Positions 1 through 11,689 of a DNA stretch of 64,000 bases are shown piece by piece. The notes beneath the pieces are model-generated. The model did no database searches, had not been told where the DNA came from, and saw only the letters and a program-made list of their open reading frames with translations. Both the position numbers and the translations under genes were made by a program. Source of the stretch: Celoporthe dispersa (lineage: Eukaryota > Ascomycota > Sordariomycetes > Diaporthales > Cryphonectriaceae); contig WAID01000015.1 in assembly GCA_016584495.1 (NCBI GenBank), forward strand, positions 1,426,501 through 1,490,500, in the 5' to 3' direction. How positions within the stretch are numbered: the first letter of the stretch is position 1; each line of letters begins with the position of its first letter.

Positions 1-791
1 TATATGGGATTTGTAAACCCATTTGTAAATCCACTGGCTTAGAAAGGTCTGTTGGTGATTCTTTCAAATCTGTCGATTTAGAAATAGGTGGTGTAGAGGG
101 GCTCATTGCGACCATTGTTCTAGTATCTGATGGCGATGGTGATGCCAGGGGAGATGCTTCTAGACGTGGTATAGATCAAGGGCCGTCCAAGCAATGGTGG
201 CGATGGTCGCGCAGGCGGTGATGATGGTTGGCGGTCGCTCAGGCGATGAGAATTGGTGATGAAGATATAGGCGGGTTCGCTGGCGATGGGGGATGCTGCC
301 AGACAAAGGGGGACGACTGGATGGTAGAAAGAAACTGTTGGCTGGGCCTTGTACGTACGTACGAAAGATCGTGAAGGTCACTGTTCTGGATTGTTGTTGT
401 TGATGTAGAAAAACTATCTACTCTGGCCTGCGTGCGCGATGGGGAATAGCTGTTGCGAGGCACGTTCAACACCATGGGCAATCTACTTAAGTACACAAAC
501 AAACAAAGACAGAAGCGGGGGTGGGCGGTAGTGGGTGAGGCTAGATGGACGCTGTGGCCCTCCGACTAGCTTAGTACTGGAACCGCCTAACGCCAGCAGC
601 AGCCTATTGTCATAGCAGCGTGGGCACCTTTTGTCGAGTTCATACCCCGTCTCATAGCCTGCAGGCTATGGTCGAATCTGAGGGGTCTAAGTGTATATAG
701 CAAGGCTTCCTGATCAGCGTTAAACTAGGTACAGGATGAGAACTCGTGGCATGTTATTGAAGGCCGTGTCTCTTCGACGTTCACGGGTTTC
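1..791. other. left-edge region without a recognisable gene
   Basis: No convincing coding frame was found here. Bases about 125-300 contain a degenerate repetition of GGCGATGG/GATGATGG-like units (near 131, 199 and 280), which could be a decayed tandem repeat. The rest looks like downstream sequence of the minus-strand gene that ends at 792. A gene outside the window could reach into it, but nothing in the sequence requires that. Confidence 0.5.
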
Positions 792-1577
792 TCATCGCTG
801 ACGCCGGTCCTCAGGGCTGAGGCTCCTGCGCTTGGCTGGATATCTGTGGCGATATTCATCGCGGGCCCCTTTTCCGTCTCTGCTCCTACTCCGTCTTCGA
901 TACTCTCGATTCGGACTCCTGCTGCGAGACCTCCCGTGACGTCTGTGTCGCCTGTGACGGTCTCTGTCCGGGCTCCGGCTCTTGCTCCTGTGGTCTCGAT
1001 GGTCTCTGCGCGACCGTGGCTCGACCTCGCCATCCCTGTCCCGATTCCTTCGCTCTCCATGTCTATCTCTGCTTCGGCTATGGTGTCGATGGCGATGGCG
1101 ATGGTCGCGATTCCGTCCTTCTCTTTGGCGCCCGTCCCGGTCCCCTTGTTGCCGGGACCGATGCGATTCGGTCCTGTCGCCTCCTTGTGTGCCTATGATT
1201 CTTTCAGGGTCAGGAGGCACCTCCCCGCTCATTCGCGAGTCCGATAATTCGATAGCATTGGCGCCCGAGGTGTTCCGCACCGGTGGCGGCAACCCAAGCG
1301 CTTTGGCCATCGCATCCTCCTCGGCCTCCTTGATCTTCTGTATCTCTTCACGGCGTGCCCTCGCCTGGCGTTCCTCGTCTGTCTCATTGGAGTCTGCATT
1401 GCCAGCGTCCGCCTTCGCGTACCACTGCAAGTCTTTGCCCTGCTGCCATCGCCCGACTGGTGCCTTGAGGGAGTGGCCGAGGTAGTTTTCGCGGTGCGCA
1501 GAGGTTGCCACTTCGTCCCAAGAGAAGTTGACGCCGCCTCGGGACCCTGACTTGCGGACTGTCGCGACCAGATCCAT
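792..1577 (-). CDS. MMTAG2-like (kinase phosphorylation domain) SR-rich protein
   Basis: Single-exon gene of 261 aa. The start chosen is the ATG at 1577 (MDLVATVRKSGSRGG), because the conserved MMtag domain begins there; the open frame continues 38 codons further upstream but is Pro-rich and unlike the family. Residues about 1-55 contain the family signature: a Gly-rich start, NFSWDEV, ENYLGHSLKAPVGRWQ and a KDLQWYAK block. A charged helix (residues about 65-90, Arg/Glu/Lys rich) follows. The C-terminal half is a long Arg/Ser/Asp/His low-complexity region with many RS and RD dipeptides, typical of nuclear speckle or RNA-processing proteins. The human relative is multiple-myeloma tumour-associated protein 2. 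The molecular function is unknown; a nuclear RNA-linked role is inference. It diverges from the ATPase gene starting at 2169, with 591 bp between the two starts. Confidence 0.8.
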   Translation of the reverse strand: MDLVATVRKSGSRGGVNFSWDEVATSAHRENYLGHSLKAPVGRWQQGKDLQWYAKADAGNADSNETDEERQARARREEIQKIKEAEEDAMAKALGLPPPVRNTSGANAIELSDSRMSGEVPPDPERIIGTQGGDRTESHRSRQQGDRDGRQREGRNRDHRHRHRHHSRSRDRHGERRNRDRDGEVEPRSRRDHRDHRSKSRSPDRDRHRRHRRHGRSRSRSPNREYRRRSRSRDGKGARDEYRHRYPAKRRSLSPEDRRQR

Positions 1578-2168
1578 GTTTGCGAACCTTCGTGACAGGC
1601 CAAACAAAGATGTTGTTTGTCGCTTCGATTCGTTAGTGGGTGTGTGATGGAAAAGTGGAGGTGGATTCGGCGGCGGCGGAACTGATTTCAATAGAGACGC
1701 GTTTCATGTACTAAATAAAGTATGACGACAGGCAGCTGCTGAATAAGCCGCTAAATACCATTCCAGCTTGACCTGCTCCACACGTTCATCCATTACCGCT
1801 TTTCTATCACATCCAGCAACGATTCGAAGCGACCACATACACTTACTTGTCCAAATAGACAGAATAGGCTACTCTTTTTTCCCCTACCGTTTCACTTCAG
1901 TTTGCGAGCATAGCGTGGTCCCGTTCCTTCACTCGGTTGCTTAGATTCCCTTTCATCTTCATTGCTAGCATGTGAACGAGCGCACTTGGGCCGCAGAACA
2001 GTCACTGCCCTTCCCCCATCTGACCTCACAAGTTGACGACAGATTGCCTCCCGGCCCCGCTCCTTTCGACTCTCAGAGCGAGCCTTCGCAGGAATATAGT
2101 CCACGACACATCCCTCGTCCTCATCCTCGTCCGCCCCGTCCAAGGCAGCCGTTGCTGCGAGCCAGAAG
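1578..2168. promoter_or_regulatory. divergent intergenic region, MMTAG2-like / sacsin-like ATPase
   Basis: These 591 bp lie between two diverging start codons and must hold both promoters. They include pyrimidine-rich stretches (around 1870-1900) typical of fungal leaders. I see no clear TATA box or other named site. Confidence 0.5.
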
Positions 2169-5100
2169 ATGGACTATTCAAAGCTGCGAGCCGCTGCTCT
2201 GAGAGATGGAGAAGACGAGGAGGCTGTCACTGTCGATACCAGAGCCTTGATCGACAAGGTCCTCGCTCGGTACTCAGGAGAATGGACAACACTGCGCGAG
2301 TTGATCCAGAACGCTGCCGATGCGCAGGCGACGACCGTCAAGATAAAATGGGAGACCATGCCCTCGACGCAGATACCTCTCCCCGCCACACAGAACAGAT
2401 CAGAGCTGCTGAAACACATGATCACGAATCATACACTCCGAAGGCTGCTTGTGCAGAACAACGGCCAGCCTTTCACAAAGACGGACTGGGGTAGACTCAA
2501 GAGGATCGCAGAGGGCAATCCAGACGAGACTAAGATCGGCGCGTTTGGTGTCGGTTTCTACTCCGTCTTTGCGGACTGTGAGGAGCCATTCGTGAGCTCG
2601 GGCGCAGAAGCCATGGCGTTCTACTGGAAGGCAAACTCACTCTTTACCAGGAAGCTGGTGCTGCCGAAAGAGGAGAGCACCTCCGACACTGCCTTTGTCC
2701 TGGACTACAGGAATACAACAACCCCGGTGCCAAATATTCTATCCATAAGTCAGTTCCTCGCCACGAGTCTGACCTTCGTAGCACTACAACACATCGAGTT
2801 CTGGATCGATAATTACCAGGTCCTGGCTCTACACAAAAAACAAGCCCCGAGCACTGATGTTCCAATTCCAAGAGACCTGGAGACTAGGACTCGAGATGGT
2901 CTCATGAAACTAGCTTCTGTCGACCGAGCAAGTGTACAGATCGACGCATCCTTTATGTCTGCCGTTGGCTGGAAGCCTACAGCGGCCACCAGTGCTCCTG
3001 GCGAGGGCTCTGGGGCGTCAGAAGCGCCATCTCTCAAGAGCTTCTTCTCGAGGCTTACATCCACCGCATCTCAAGCAGGCTTAAGGGGGAAAGCAGCGAA
3101 AGAAGAAGCTGCTGTACAGCAGGCCATCTCAGAGGATATCACTGCGATGTCGAGGTCGAGCATCTTCCTTCAGGTGACAACAGGGTCCATCCAGACAAAG
3201 ATATCCTCGTCCTTCTCAGCCGAGCTGGAACGTGCCACCAAGAAACCGCCACCAAAGACAACAAGAATAGCGATCCTAACCTCGTCATATGATGAAACGC
3301 TTGCCTCAGAGAGCTCCAGCAGCTCGGGGGTGGCTAACAAAGCAGCTGACGTCTTCGCTTCGGTGTTGCCTAGCAAGAAGCCAGGTGGCAGGGTCTTCAT
3401 CGGCTTTCCAACCGCACAGACGACTGGTGCCGGCATGCACATCTCTGCTCCATCCGTAATTCCGACGGTCGAGAGAGAGGCTATCGACCTGAACGCCCGT
3501 TGGGTCAGAACCTGGAACATCGAGATGCTTCGAGTGGCAGGCATCATGACGCGGCTGGCATTCACCAACGAGATGCTCGATCTCGACGCCAAGCTCAAGA
3601 AGTCGGTTGAGGCAAGGGCTAAAGGCTCTATACCGACCAAGGAGGAGATAGCAAAATTCTTGCCTGAAGCACTACATATCTTGAAGACCTACACCTTCCA
3701 GGACTCAACTCCCAGCGCCAACGTGGGTCAGATCATCGAGGAGTCTTTCTGGGTTGCATACCAGAAACCAACAATCGAGGTCTATTCCAGCCGAGGGGTC
3801 TTGCTCACTTCCAAGGTCCGCATGGGCTCCGATGATATGGGCAAGTTCGTTGATGGTATTCCTGTCATCCTGGATGACATGAAACAGGTTCCCTTCATCA
3901 GGAAACTTCGGGACTTCGGCTTGCTTCAGGACATCACTGTGGACGACGTCCGGCAAGAGCTGGAGGCCAAGGCTCTGAATAGAGACCAGCTAACTCACTT
4001 CATCAGTTGGGCAGCCAAGACTGCGTCCACCGGGGAGCTGGATCCCAGCAGCAAGGCCCGTCTGTTCGATGTTGCAGTCGCAACCATCGGCGAGGGCCAA
4101 GACTCGGGAGAGATCATCACACTAAGCTCTATCAAGAACTACCTCAGCAGCAACAAGATCCCCCCTAGCCTACCAATCCCACCGTCAACGATTCCTTTCG
4201 TATTCACAAATCAACTCCCGGCACATCACTTGCAGGCTCTTGGTTGGGAACCACTCGAGATTGTACCTTGGCTGCGATTCCTACTCGACTCGGCTTCAAG
4301 TCGATCGGCTGACGAAAAACATGACCAAGGCGGCGAAGTTTTCTGTCTCTGTCCTGACCGTACTCTCCAAGAATTGGGACAATATGAGCCAGGGGGCCAA
4401 GAGCTCAGTCACAAGTGCGCTTCAGAACGTCACCGTCATGCCCACGAAGATGGGCATGAAAAAGCTCAGCGGAGTCGTTCTTCCCGACAGTGAAACTATT
4501 CGACGATCTTCCCACAATCGAAGGGTGTCAGGGGATCAAAGATAAGTTTCTGGGAGCTCTCGGTGTGCGAAGGACACTGGACCTGGACACAATTTTCTCC
4601 CGCCTCTTGAAACCTTCTGGAGAAAATACACAGAAACCGTGGAGTCATATGGAGCTCATCAAATATCTCGCTTCTGTGAGAGATGACATCCCCGCAGATG
4701 ACATGAAGAAATTAAGAAACTCTCCGATATGCCCAGCAGAAGCAGGTCCGCCTGGCATGGAAGCAACACAGGCATCGTCACAGCTTTACAAGGTCTCCGA
4801 GCTGTTCGAGCCCAAGTCAGAGCTTCGCGAGCTAGGAGCACCTCTATTGCAGTGGCCTGGCCCACCCGGCAGCTTCCGCGTGGCCACCAAGGAGGGCCGC
4901 TTTCTCTCGAGCCTGGGCCTGCGACCTCATCCCACGGTCCCGGAGCTGATCGAGCTAATGGCATCTCCTGATGAGCCACGAAGAGACAAGGCCAGAAACT
5001 ATTTCATAAAGTATCACCACATCAATGGCTACGCCGCTTTCGATATTGCGTCCACCAAGAAAGCCGTCCTGCCACTTCAAGGCAATGCAAAGCAGCTCGT

Positions 5101-7550
5101 CCCTCCGGCCGCCTGCTTTACCAACGAGCAAGCTTCTGTGCTAGGCTTCAACATCCTAGCTAAAGACCTTCATGTGCATGCCAGCAAATTTGGCGTCGCT
5201 CGCGAACCTCCGGTGGACTCATGCGTGGCGAAACTCATTGCGAACCCTCCAAAAGACCGATCAGCCGCTATCACACTGTTCAACTACTTTGCCACCCGGG
5301 TAGCTGACCTCGGCCAAGGCAGTCTGGCCAAGCTGAGAGCAGCGTCCTTTGTGCCGGTTCAGCGGCGGGATCGTTCTGGCGAGCCTCTGCGAACTAAGAA
5401 TCCGGAGGCTTCGAATGGCCTGATACTTGTCCCCCCGCAGAACGTCTATCTAGGCACAGGGGCGACCTACGGGGAGATCTTTGATTTCGTAGACTTTGGG
5501 GATGTTGCGCATGCGTTCTTACTTCGTTGTGGAGCAAAGATGGAACCGACAAAGCACGAAATCGCCACCTTCGCCTGCAACGAACCCGTTCGCCTGTGGA
5601 CTACCGTTGGCAGTTCAGAGAAGTATCTAGACATCTTAAGGTCTCTGGCCACCGACATCTCGACCCTGAAGAGGGACAAGGATCTGTATCGAAAGATGAA
5701 GCAAGAAAAGTGGCTGATGGCCTTCAAGGAGATCCCTTCTTCTAAGGCCAAGGCATCCGAGGATGACGACTATGGGGAGTCAGTTCGGGGGTCTCAGCTT
5801 GCCGCTCCATCAGAGATTGTGATTGCAGACGATTTCTATAGTTTCCGGCTGTTTCGTGAGCATCTGCTCTCTGCACCAGAAGACGATACCCTGGAAGCCT
5901 TCTACCTGACTCTTGGATCTCCAAGCATCAGCAGTCTGGTGCAAGAAGATGCACACATAGGAAAGTCAACTCCCAACCAGGAAGGCGCTGTCTGGTTGAG
6001 AAATCACATTCTGGTAAGCTGGCCACATTCTTCACTCTGCCGTAGTGACAGGACTCTAACTATCAACAGGAGCGTACGAAGCTATTTCTCCATGAGTATA
6101 GACATATCTCAAGGGACTCGATCAAACACGACGCGAAATGGCTAGACAAGAATCTTCATGTCGAGGTTGTCCAGAGTGTTCAACTTCGCCGGACCTTGAG
6201 AGGTCAACATAAGTCTCACACGGAGAAGAGGGCAGCAATGGCCATGAGGACTGCGACGGGACATACTCTGTACATTGCCGCCGACCAAGGCAGTAAACCA
6301 GACATGTATCAAGTCGGGCAAGCAGTCTGCACTCTGATCCTGACACGCCACAACCAACAGTCGTATTTCTTCTTCGAGCCTTTCCTTAAGCTCAACCTGC
6401 TAGACCTCAGGGCTCGCGGCTACAATGTCGACAGAATCCTGCGGGCCAAGGCGGAAGAGGCTCGGGTTGCCGAAGAGGAGCGACGAAAGGCACTTCAAGC
6501 AGAGGAGCAGAGGATCAAGGAGAGAGAAGAAGAGTGGGCACGTCAACAGAAAGCTACCGTGGAGGCTGAAGCCAAGCGGCCTAAGACACCAAAGCAACAC
6601 TCAGGCCTCCCCGGTGCGATGCCAGGTTCCTTTGATCAAGACTCTCCCGAAGCTCTACCGGCGGCCCAGAATGGACGGCGAAGCAGAGATTCTTCTCCAA
6701 TATCTCCCGAAGGTTCGGCCTTGACAGGGACGAAGAGGCAGACAGGGTAATGGACAACCTGTTGACGAACCCCGACTCCGAGGTCAAGACAGGCCAGGCC
6801 CAGTCAGGCCCATCACAACAGCAGGGCCCTGGAGATAGCGGACGAGTGACCTCTCCTGCGGTAGTGCAGAACAACCTGCTCCAAGCTATCCGCTCGACGC
6901 GACCGCACGACTCCTCCAGTGTCTTTAGTCCACCTCGGACACAGGAGATCAAGGAACAAGCGACGTACTGCGACAGCACGCCGGCGCAGAACATTGTCTT
7001 TGTCGCCCAGGCACCCCGCGGCATGAAGGTGTACCTGGACAAGTCTATCTCCACGGACCACATGACGTTCCTTGGGCAAAATAGCGAGGCCATCTCAAAA
7101 TTCGAGAATCTTCTCCGAGATGTTGCTGATATCTATGGCGTCTCGAGCACCGCGCTCCAGATCCACTTTGACGAGGCAGGACCCTGTATCGCATTCAACA
7201 CGAACGGGAGCATCTTCTGCAACCTGCGCTTCTTCCTGCAGCTGCATTACAACAAGATGAGAGAGGTCGGGCGAGCAGGTGCGGAGGGCAGGGTTGAGGC
7301 TTCGGTGTGGTGGTTCGTGGTGGCGGCGCACGAGCTGGCACACAATCTTGTGGCTGCACATGATGCGAATCACAGCTATTATACGGAGTCATTTGTTCAG
7401 GAGTATTTCGCAAAGATGATGGCCAAGGCAGTGTCATGGACGCAGCCCGCAAGTCGTCCCACAGACACCTCCGTTCCCGCGACAGTCAGCGGGGAGGAAC
7501 ACTTACCGCCGTACAGCCCAAGAGAGCCGCGCCCTAGCAATTCGAATTAG
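2169..7550 (+). CDS. giant sacsin/HSP90-like GHKL ATPase (fungal DUF3684-type) with C-terminal HExxH motif; frame disrupted
   Basis: About 1774 aa when read as two exons, 2169-6013 and 6070-7550, with a 56-bp intron 6014-6069 (GTAAGC...CAACAG, phase 0). The start is the ATG opening MDYSKLRAAALRDG. An N-terminal GHKL ATP-binding fold is clear: an N-box at residues 43-52 (RELIQNAADA), an NNG box near 97-99, and a G-box IGAFGVGFYSVF near 123-134, as in sacsin and HSP90. GRVFIGFPT and a following VERE.IDL block also match sacsin-repeat logic. A charged coiled coil (about residues 1430-1500) precedes the C-terminal domain, which carries HELAH...H (residues about 1702-1712, bases 7329-7361). The frame breaks three times: an extra A in the A5 runs at 4315-4319 and 4459-4463, and a missing base somewhere in 6636-6690. 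With these corrected both exons are exact multiples of three. Role: probably an ATP-dependent chaperone-like protein; substrate unknown. The protease idea is inference. Confidence 0.8.
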
Positions 7551-8813
7551 CGTCCTCATCCGGCGGTGAGGGATCTTGGGGACGACAGCGTGACGGCAGG
7601 ACAATTCCGCTACAGAAGCATGAAGCACCCGTATATGCCGCAGGGATGTCTTGGCTGCTTGCCAAGCTTGCCTATTCACCTTGATCCTCAAGCAGCAGCG
7701 GTTGGATCTCGATGAGAGAAAACACTAAGGGCCTTCCGCTCTTCTCAGGCGCCAGTCCAGGAACAGACAGACGATGAGACCACCAAGCGCTAATCTGCAG
7801 ATCCTCAGCCGGAATCAAGGGATACACATTACCTAAACGGTGAGCGTTGCGACGCACGGAATTTACTAGGAGACGATGCCGCATGGCTGTGTTACCTCAT
7901 GTGCGCATGCGAAATAGGCACCAGAGATGTGCTGGAGGGTAAACCGGTTGCACGTCGCACCACTGAACGACAGCTTGGGTTAGCAACCAACAGAGCTGGG
8001 AACCTGTTCTATTGGCCACTCTGTGAGCCTGGTCAGTTTCTCAGCATCCATGTCAGGGCGTACAAGTGATGATTAGGCCGTACACAGGCCAGTGGGTGGC
8101 CGAGAGTAGAGTGTCAGATTAGACATGCACGTAGATATTGGGGGCCTCACCGCACCACACGCATTCATCACACTAGATAGCGGTCTACAGCAAATGTGAG
8201 ATTTTCTGCGGGGGGTTTTCTTTTTCTCTCCCCTCGACAAACAATACCAATACCGACCCGTAACAGGCACGAGCCCGAGACATTTACCCCCGGAATGAGT
8301 GCTTCTTCTGGACCCTCACCGCCCGCGCGAGCGTGTCACTGCCGGCATGTCGCGGAGATGGACAGACCCAGTAGCAACCACCACTGAGCTTGGCCCACCC
8401 CGTTCCGCCCATCTCAAGCAAGGGGCGGCGAGGTACCGACTCCATCCGCATGCGACCTGGGATGTCGTGCGAAGAGAGACAGACCCGGGTCCTCTGAAAC
8501 GTCGCTTCGCTCTTTGCTATTGTGACAGGCAGACAGGCAGCCCGGGGTATGATTTCCTGGCTGCAGAGTGACGTGGTCCTGCCAAGGCAAGGGCGCGTTG
8601 TCTCGGCCAGGTTCGGGTTGCTTGAAGACAGAGGAGAAGTAAAAGACAAGGAGGAAAACAAAGAAGAACGGCTGGAAATTTAAAAAGGGGAAAAAGAAAG
8701 AAGAGAAGCTGAAGGAACAGCAGAAGGAAAAAGAACATCTCCCCTGCGAAAGCCTGAGCGTAGGCCCCCTGTTTCCAATCTCCCCGGCTTGATAGGCTCA
8801 ACGGGCAACCAGC

Positions 8814-8835
8814 CTCTCTCTCTCTCTCTCTCTCT
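8814..8835. repeat. (CT)n microsatellite
   Basis: An uninterrupted CT dinucleotide run of about 22 bp in the gene-poor region. Confidence 0.9.
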
Positions 8836-10902
8836 TGAGGTTTCTTGCATCACACGATGTATGGGTCACCTCTTGAGGACACCGTCCCTGGCTGTCACTC
8901 AGGCGCCCATGGTGAGCCAGAAGCCAGCACTTGGCTCGCCACGGATGGACGTAAAAACTGAGGAACTCTTGCTTCTTTCTTGTGCTGTATAATCAGCAGA
9001 CGACTGTTTTCTTCCTTTTTCCTTGTTGTATGGAGCCCTTGCCCCTTTTCTATGCAGCTGCCGAGCCGCGTTTCCATGTCCGGCCCGCATCGCGCTGATG
9101 ACATGCATGACACTCCTGCCGTTTACTCGTCTCTCTCTCTTCTCCTTCTGCTTCTTCTTTTTATGAATCTACGGGAATCCTTGTCTAAGGACGGTAGTGC
9201 CACCACGTCAGGTCCATCGTCTTCCTTCTGGCAGGTCTCCTCTTTGTGTACCCGGCCGAAAGCCCCAGGGACCCGCCCACATCATGCTCTGCCTTAGCTG
9301 TATGACCACGCACCAGTTGCGGCACATGTGGTGAGGTCGACCATCGGGTGCTTCGCGTCCGCTAATTCGTGGGAAAGGATTCAGCTCGTTGTTGATACGA
9401 CACGTCACCGTCGCATCCAGGTTTGTCTTCTTCTTTTTTCTTCCTCCTCCTCCCCTCTTTGTTCTTTTTCCTGCACATTTTTTTTCTTGTCCTTGCTTAT
9501 TGTGTTTCTCCCGCCGTTACACCGCGCTCTTCAGAAGCATGTAACAACGGCTTAACTTAGCGGCTGAGCACCCCTGGACCGGAAGTCTGGAGCCGCAACA
9601 ATGGCATGTGTCGAGAAGACACATGGTGTGGTGGCAATGACACGGTTGCTGCCGTGCAAAGGGACAAGATGGGCTGTTTATGACGACAAGTCCAGGCTGG
9701 ATTGCATTGTAGAGGCGAGGAGGGCCCTTCCGAACACCTCGCACCAGGCGCAGTGACTGTCGCACCCGGCAACTAAGTAGGCAGTGAAGGTCTTAAGCAC
9801 ATCTCCTTGCTTCGGGGATGGATCCTCCAGTCTAATAAAAATTCACGATTTCGCAGCGAGCCCGTCACACACAGACCGTACGTAGACTTGCCGCCCAAGA
9901 TGGTCGCATGCCATTGGTAGAAGGGATGCCGCATTGGTAGAAAAGTAAATGCTTCTTCGGTGTTACACTCTTGACATTAGGGGCACTAGCTTGGGAAAGG
10001 AAAAGAAGCCCGGGAAAGGGGACAAAACAAAAGAGGAAGAGAAAAGGGGGCGGTTTCAAGAAAGAAGGAGAGGGGAGGAGGAAAAGAATAGGAAGAATAA
10101 GGGCAACGGAAAGAGGAAAAAAAAAAGCAAACACGGCGTAAATCACAGCCGCTGTCTCGGCCCGAACACGAAAGATCTGGTGAACCACAGGTTACGCATC
10201 GCCAGATGTTTTTGCACTGCTCAGCAGCAGAACAGGAGATGAGCCCGTCGCGAGCCTGCATGAAACCACGGACGGAACCCTCACTCGAACGACTTTTGGA
10301 ATTCCGCCCTTTTCTTCCACCAGTGGTCGCCAGGTTCTCGTGTCGGGCCGCGCAATATCGAGCCTCGCTCGGTTACGTCTCAGGTAGGGGCTTTGCTCCC
10401 TTCTGTGCACCATGGCGAGGCACATAGCCATCCCCGGCTGATAACGGTCCACCTCAGGAGTCTGAAGTCGAACAAAGATTCTGCCCTCCCGCAGCTCTTG
10501 GCTGGCTTCGATCATGTAGCTCTGCAGAAGTAGGAGACAAGCTCGAGAGGTCGAGGGCCAGAGGCGGCAGAGCCTAGTGCCTGCTCACACATAGGTGGTC
10601 GCACCTACATTCCTGCGCAACGCCAGCCACGAGCTGTCATCTCCCGCTCCGGCCGCTTCATCGTACGACTGGTCCCCAACGTGCCTGGAATAGTTCGAAT
10701 TCTGTGTGTCAAGCCCATCGTAGGAGTATGGTGTACCCGCTCTCTGGAGTTGAGTGTTGTCAAGATTTGAAGCGGTCAAGCGAACGGAGAGGCTCGGGCG
10801 CGTGTGCACGTGCACACACCCTACCGGACCACGCCTGCACCAACGGTGTATCTGTCCTCTGCATCAACCATGCAAGGGCAAGCAGCTCCGCACGTAGCTC
10901 CC

Positions 10903-10920
10903 TTTTTTTTAAAAAAAAAA
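10903..10920. repeat. T8A10 tract
   Basis: Eight T followed directly by ten A, a self-complementary homopolymer junction. It is the first of three such tracts in the window. Confidence 0.9.
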
Positions 10921-11374
10921 GAATAAAAAAAGAAGAACCCACCTTCCCCCGGCAAGACCTTCCGGGCATCCTGCGTTGCATCTTGTAGGGATCGGCTGCA
11001 CATGTCAGGTCATCCCGTGCTGTCAGGCACTGATCGCCCGAAGGGACGTACAGGTGTCGTACAAGGGTGGAGCGAGCCATGCATGCCCGCGGTCCAAGGC
11101 CAGGAAAGTGTATATTGGAAAATAGGCGAGTGTCGGACCTAGACCTCTTGATCGTATGAGGTCGCGCGTGGTTGTGAGGCCGTATTTGCGCCCAAGCCGA
11201 CCAGATCGACCTGACGTGCAGCGGCCGCCGGCGCGGGTTTTGACTCAGCGCGGGATTCTTTTGAAGGCATGTCACACCTTCGGAAGATTTCTGGACGGGT
11301 TTCAACCCAGCTGGCAGAACGAGAGCTGCGGGTGAAGCCCAGGCACGCAGTCTCAACTGTCTTCGTCGAGTGGG

Positions 11375-11382
11375 TATATAAT
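11375..11382 (+). promoter_or_regulatory. TATA-like element of the methyltransferase gene
   Basis: GGGTATATAATGG context at 308 bp upstream of the ATG at 11690. Pyrimidine-rich possible initiation sequence lies 60-80 bp downstream. Assigned from sequence alone. Confidence 0.4.
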
Positions 11383-11617
11383 GGCGAATTCCCGACCGAG
11401 CTCTGAAGCCTGGAAACTGTTCGTCAACCCACACTGCCTTCTACTCAGTTGATTATCAGGCCACCAACTGAGACTACCACCAGGGCTGTGTCACACTTTA
11501 GTACACTACGCATTTTGCATAGTACTCGTCGTCGTCTCACATCGCAAATGCAATAGAAAATTCCGAGACTTACCATCCACCCTCCTTACCTGAGTCTCAT
11601 ACCCACCATCAACCTTC

Positions 11618-11649
<32 letters not shown>
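11618..11649. repeat. T17A15 tract in the methyltransferase leader
   Basis: Seventeen T followed by fifteen A, ending 40 bp before the start codon at 11690. In RNA it could fold into a long U:A hairpin immediately upstream of the start codon. Confidence 0.9.
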
Positions 11650-11650
<1 letters not shown>

Positions 11651-11689
11651 CAATTACTGTCACCCGCAACCACAACAAGTGCAGACGAA

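Larger units (their letters stand above)
7551..11689. other. 4.1-kb gene-poor intergenic region
   Basis: No frame in this stretch resembles a known protein; the longer open frames are low-complexity or lack any family signature. It contains a (CT)n tract at 8814-8835, a purine-rich strand at 8640-8740 and 10000-10130, a T8A10 tract at 10903-10920 and a T17A15 tract at 11618-11649. It could hold long leaders, non-coding RNAs or spacer. The last 300 bp act as the promoter and leader of the methyltransferase gene. Confidence 0.5.

Noticed and set aside
10760..11434. Open frame of 224 codons in the gene-poor region
   Set aside because: No domain, homopolymer-derived residues (FFILFFLKK from the T/A tract) and no leader features.
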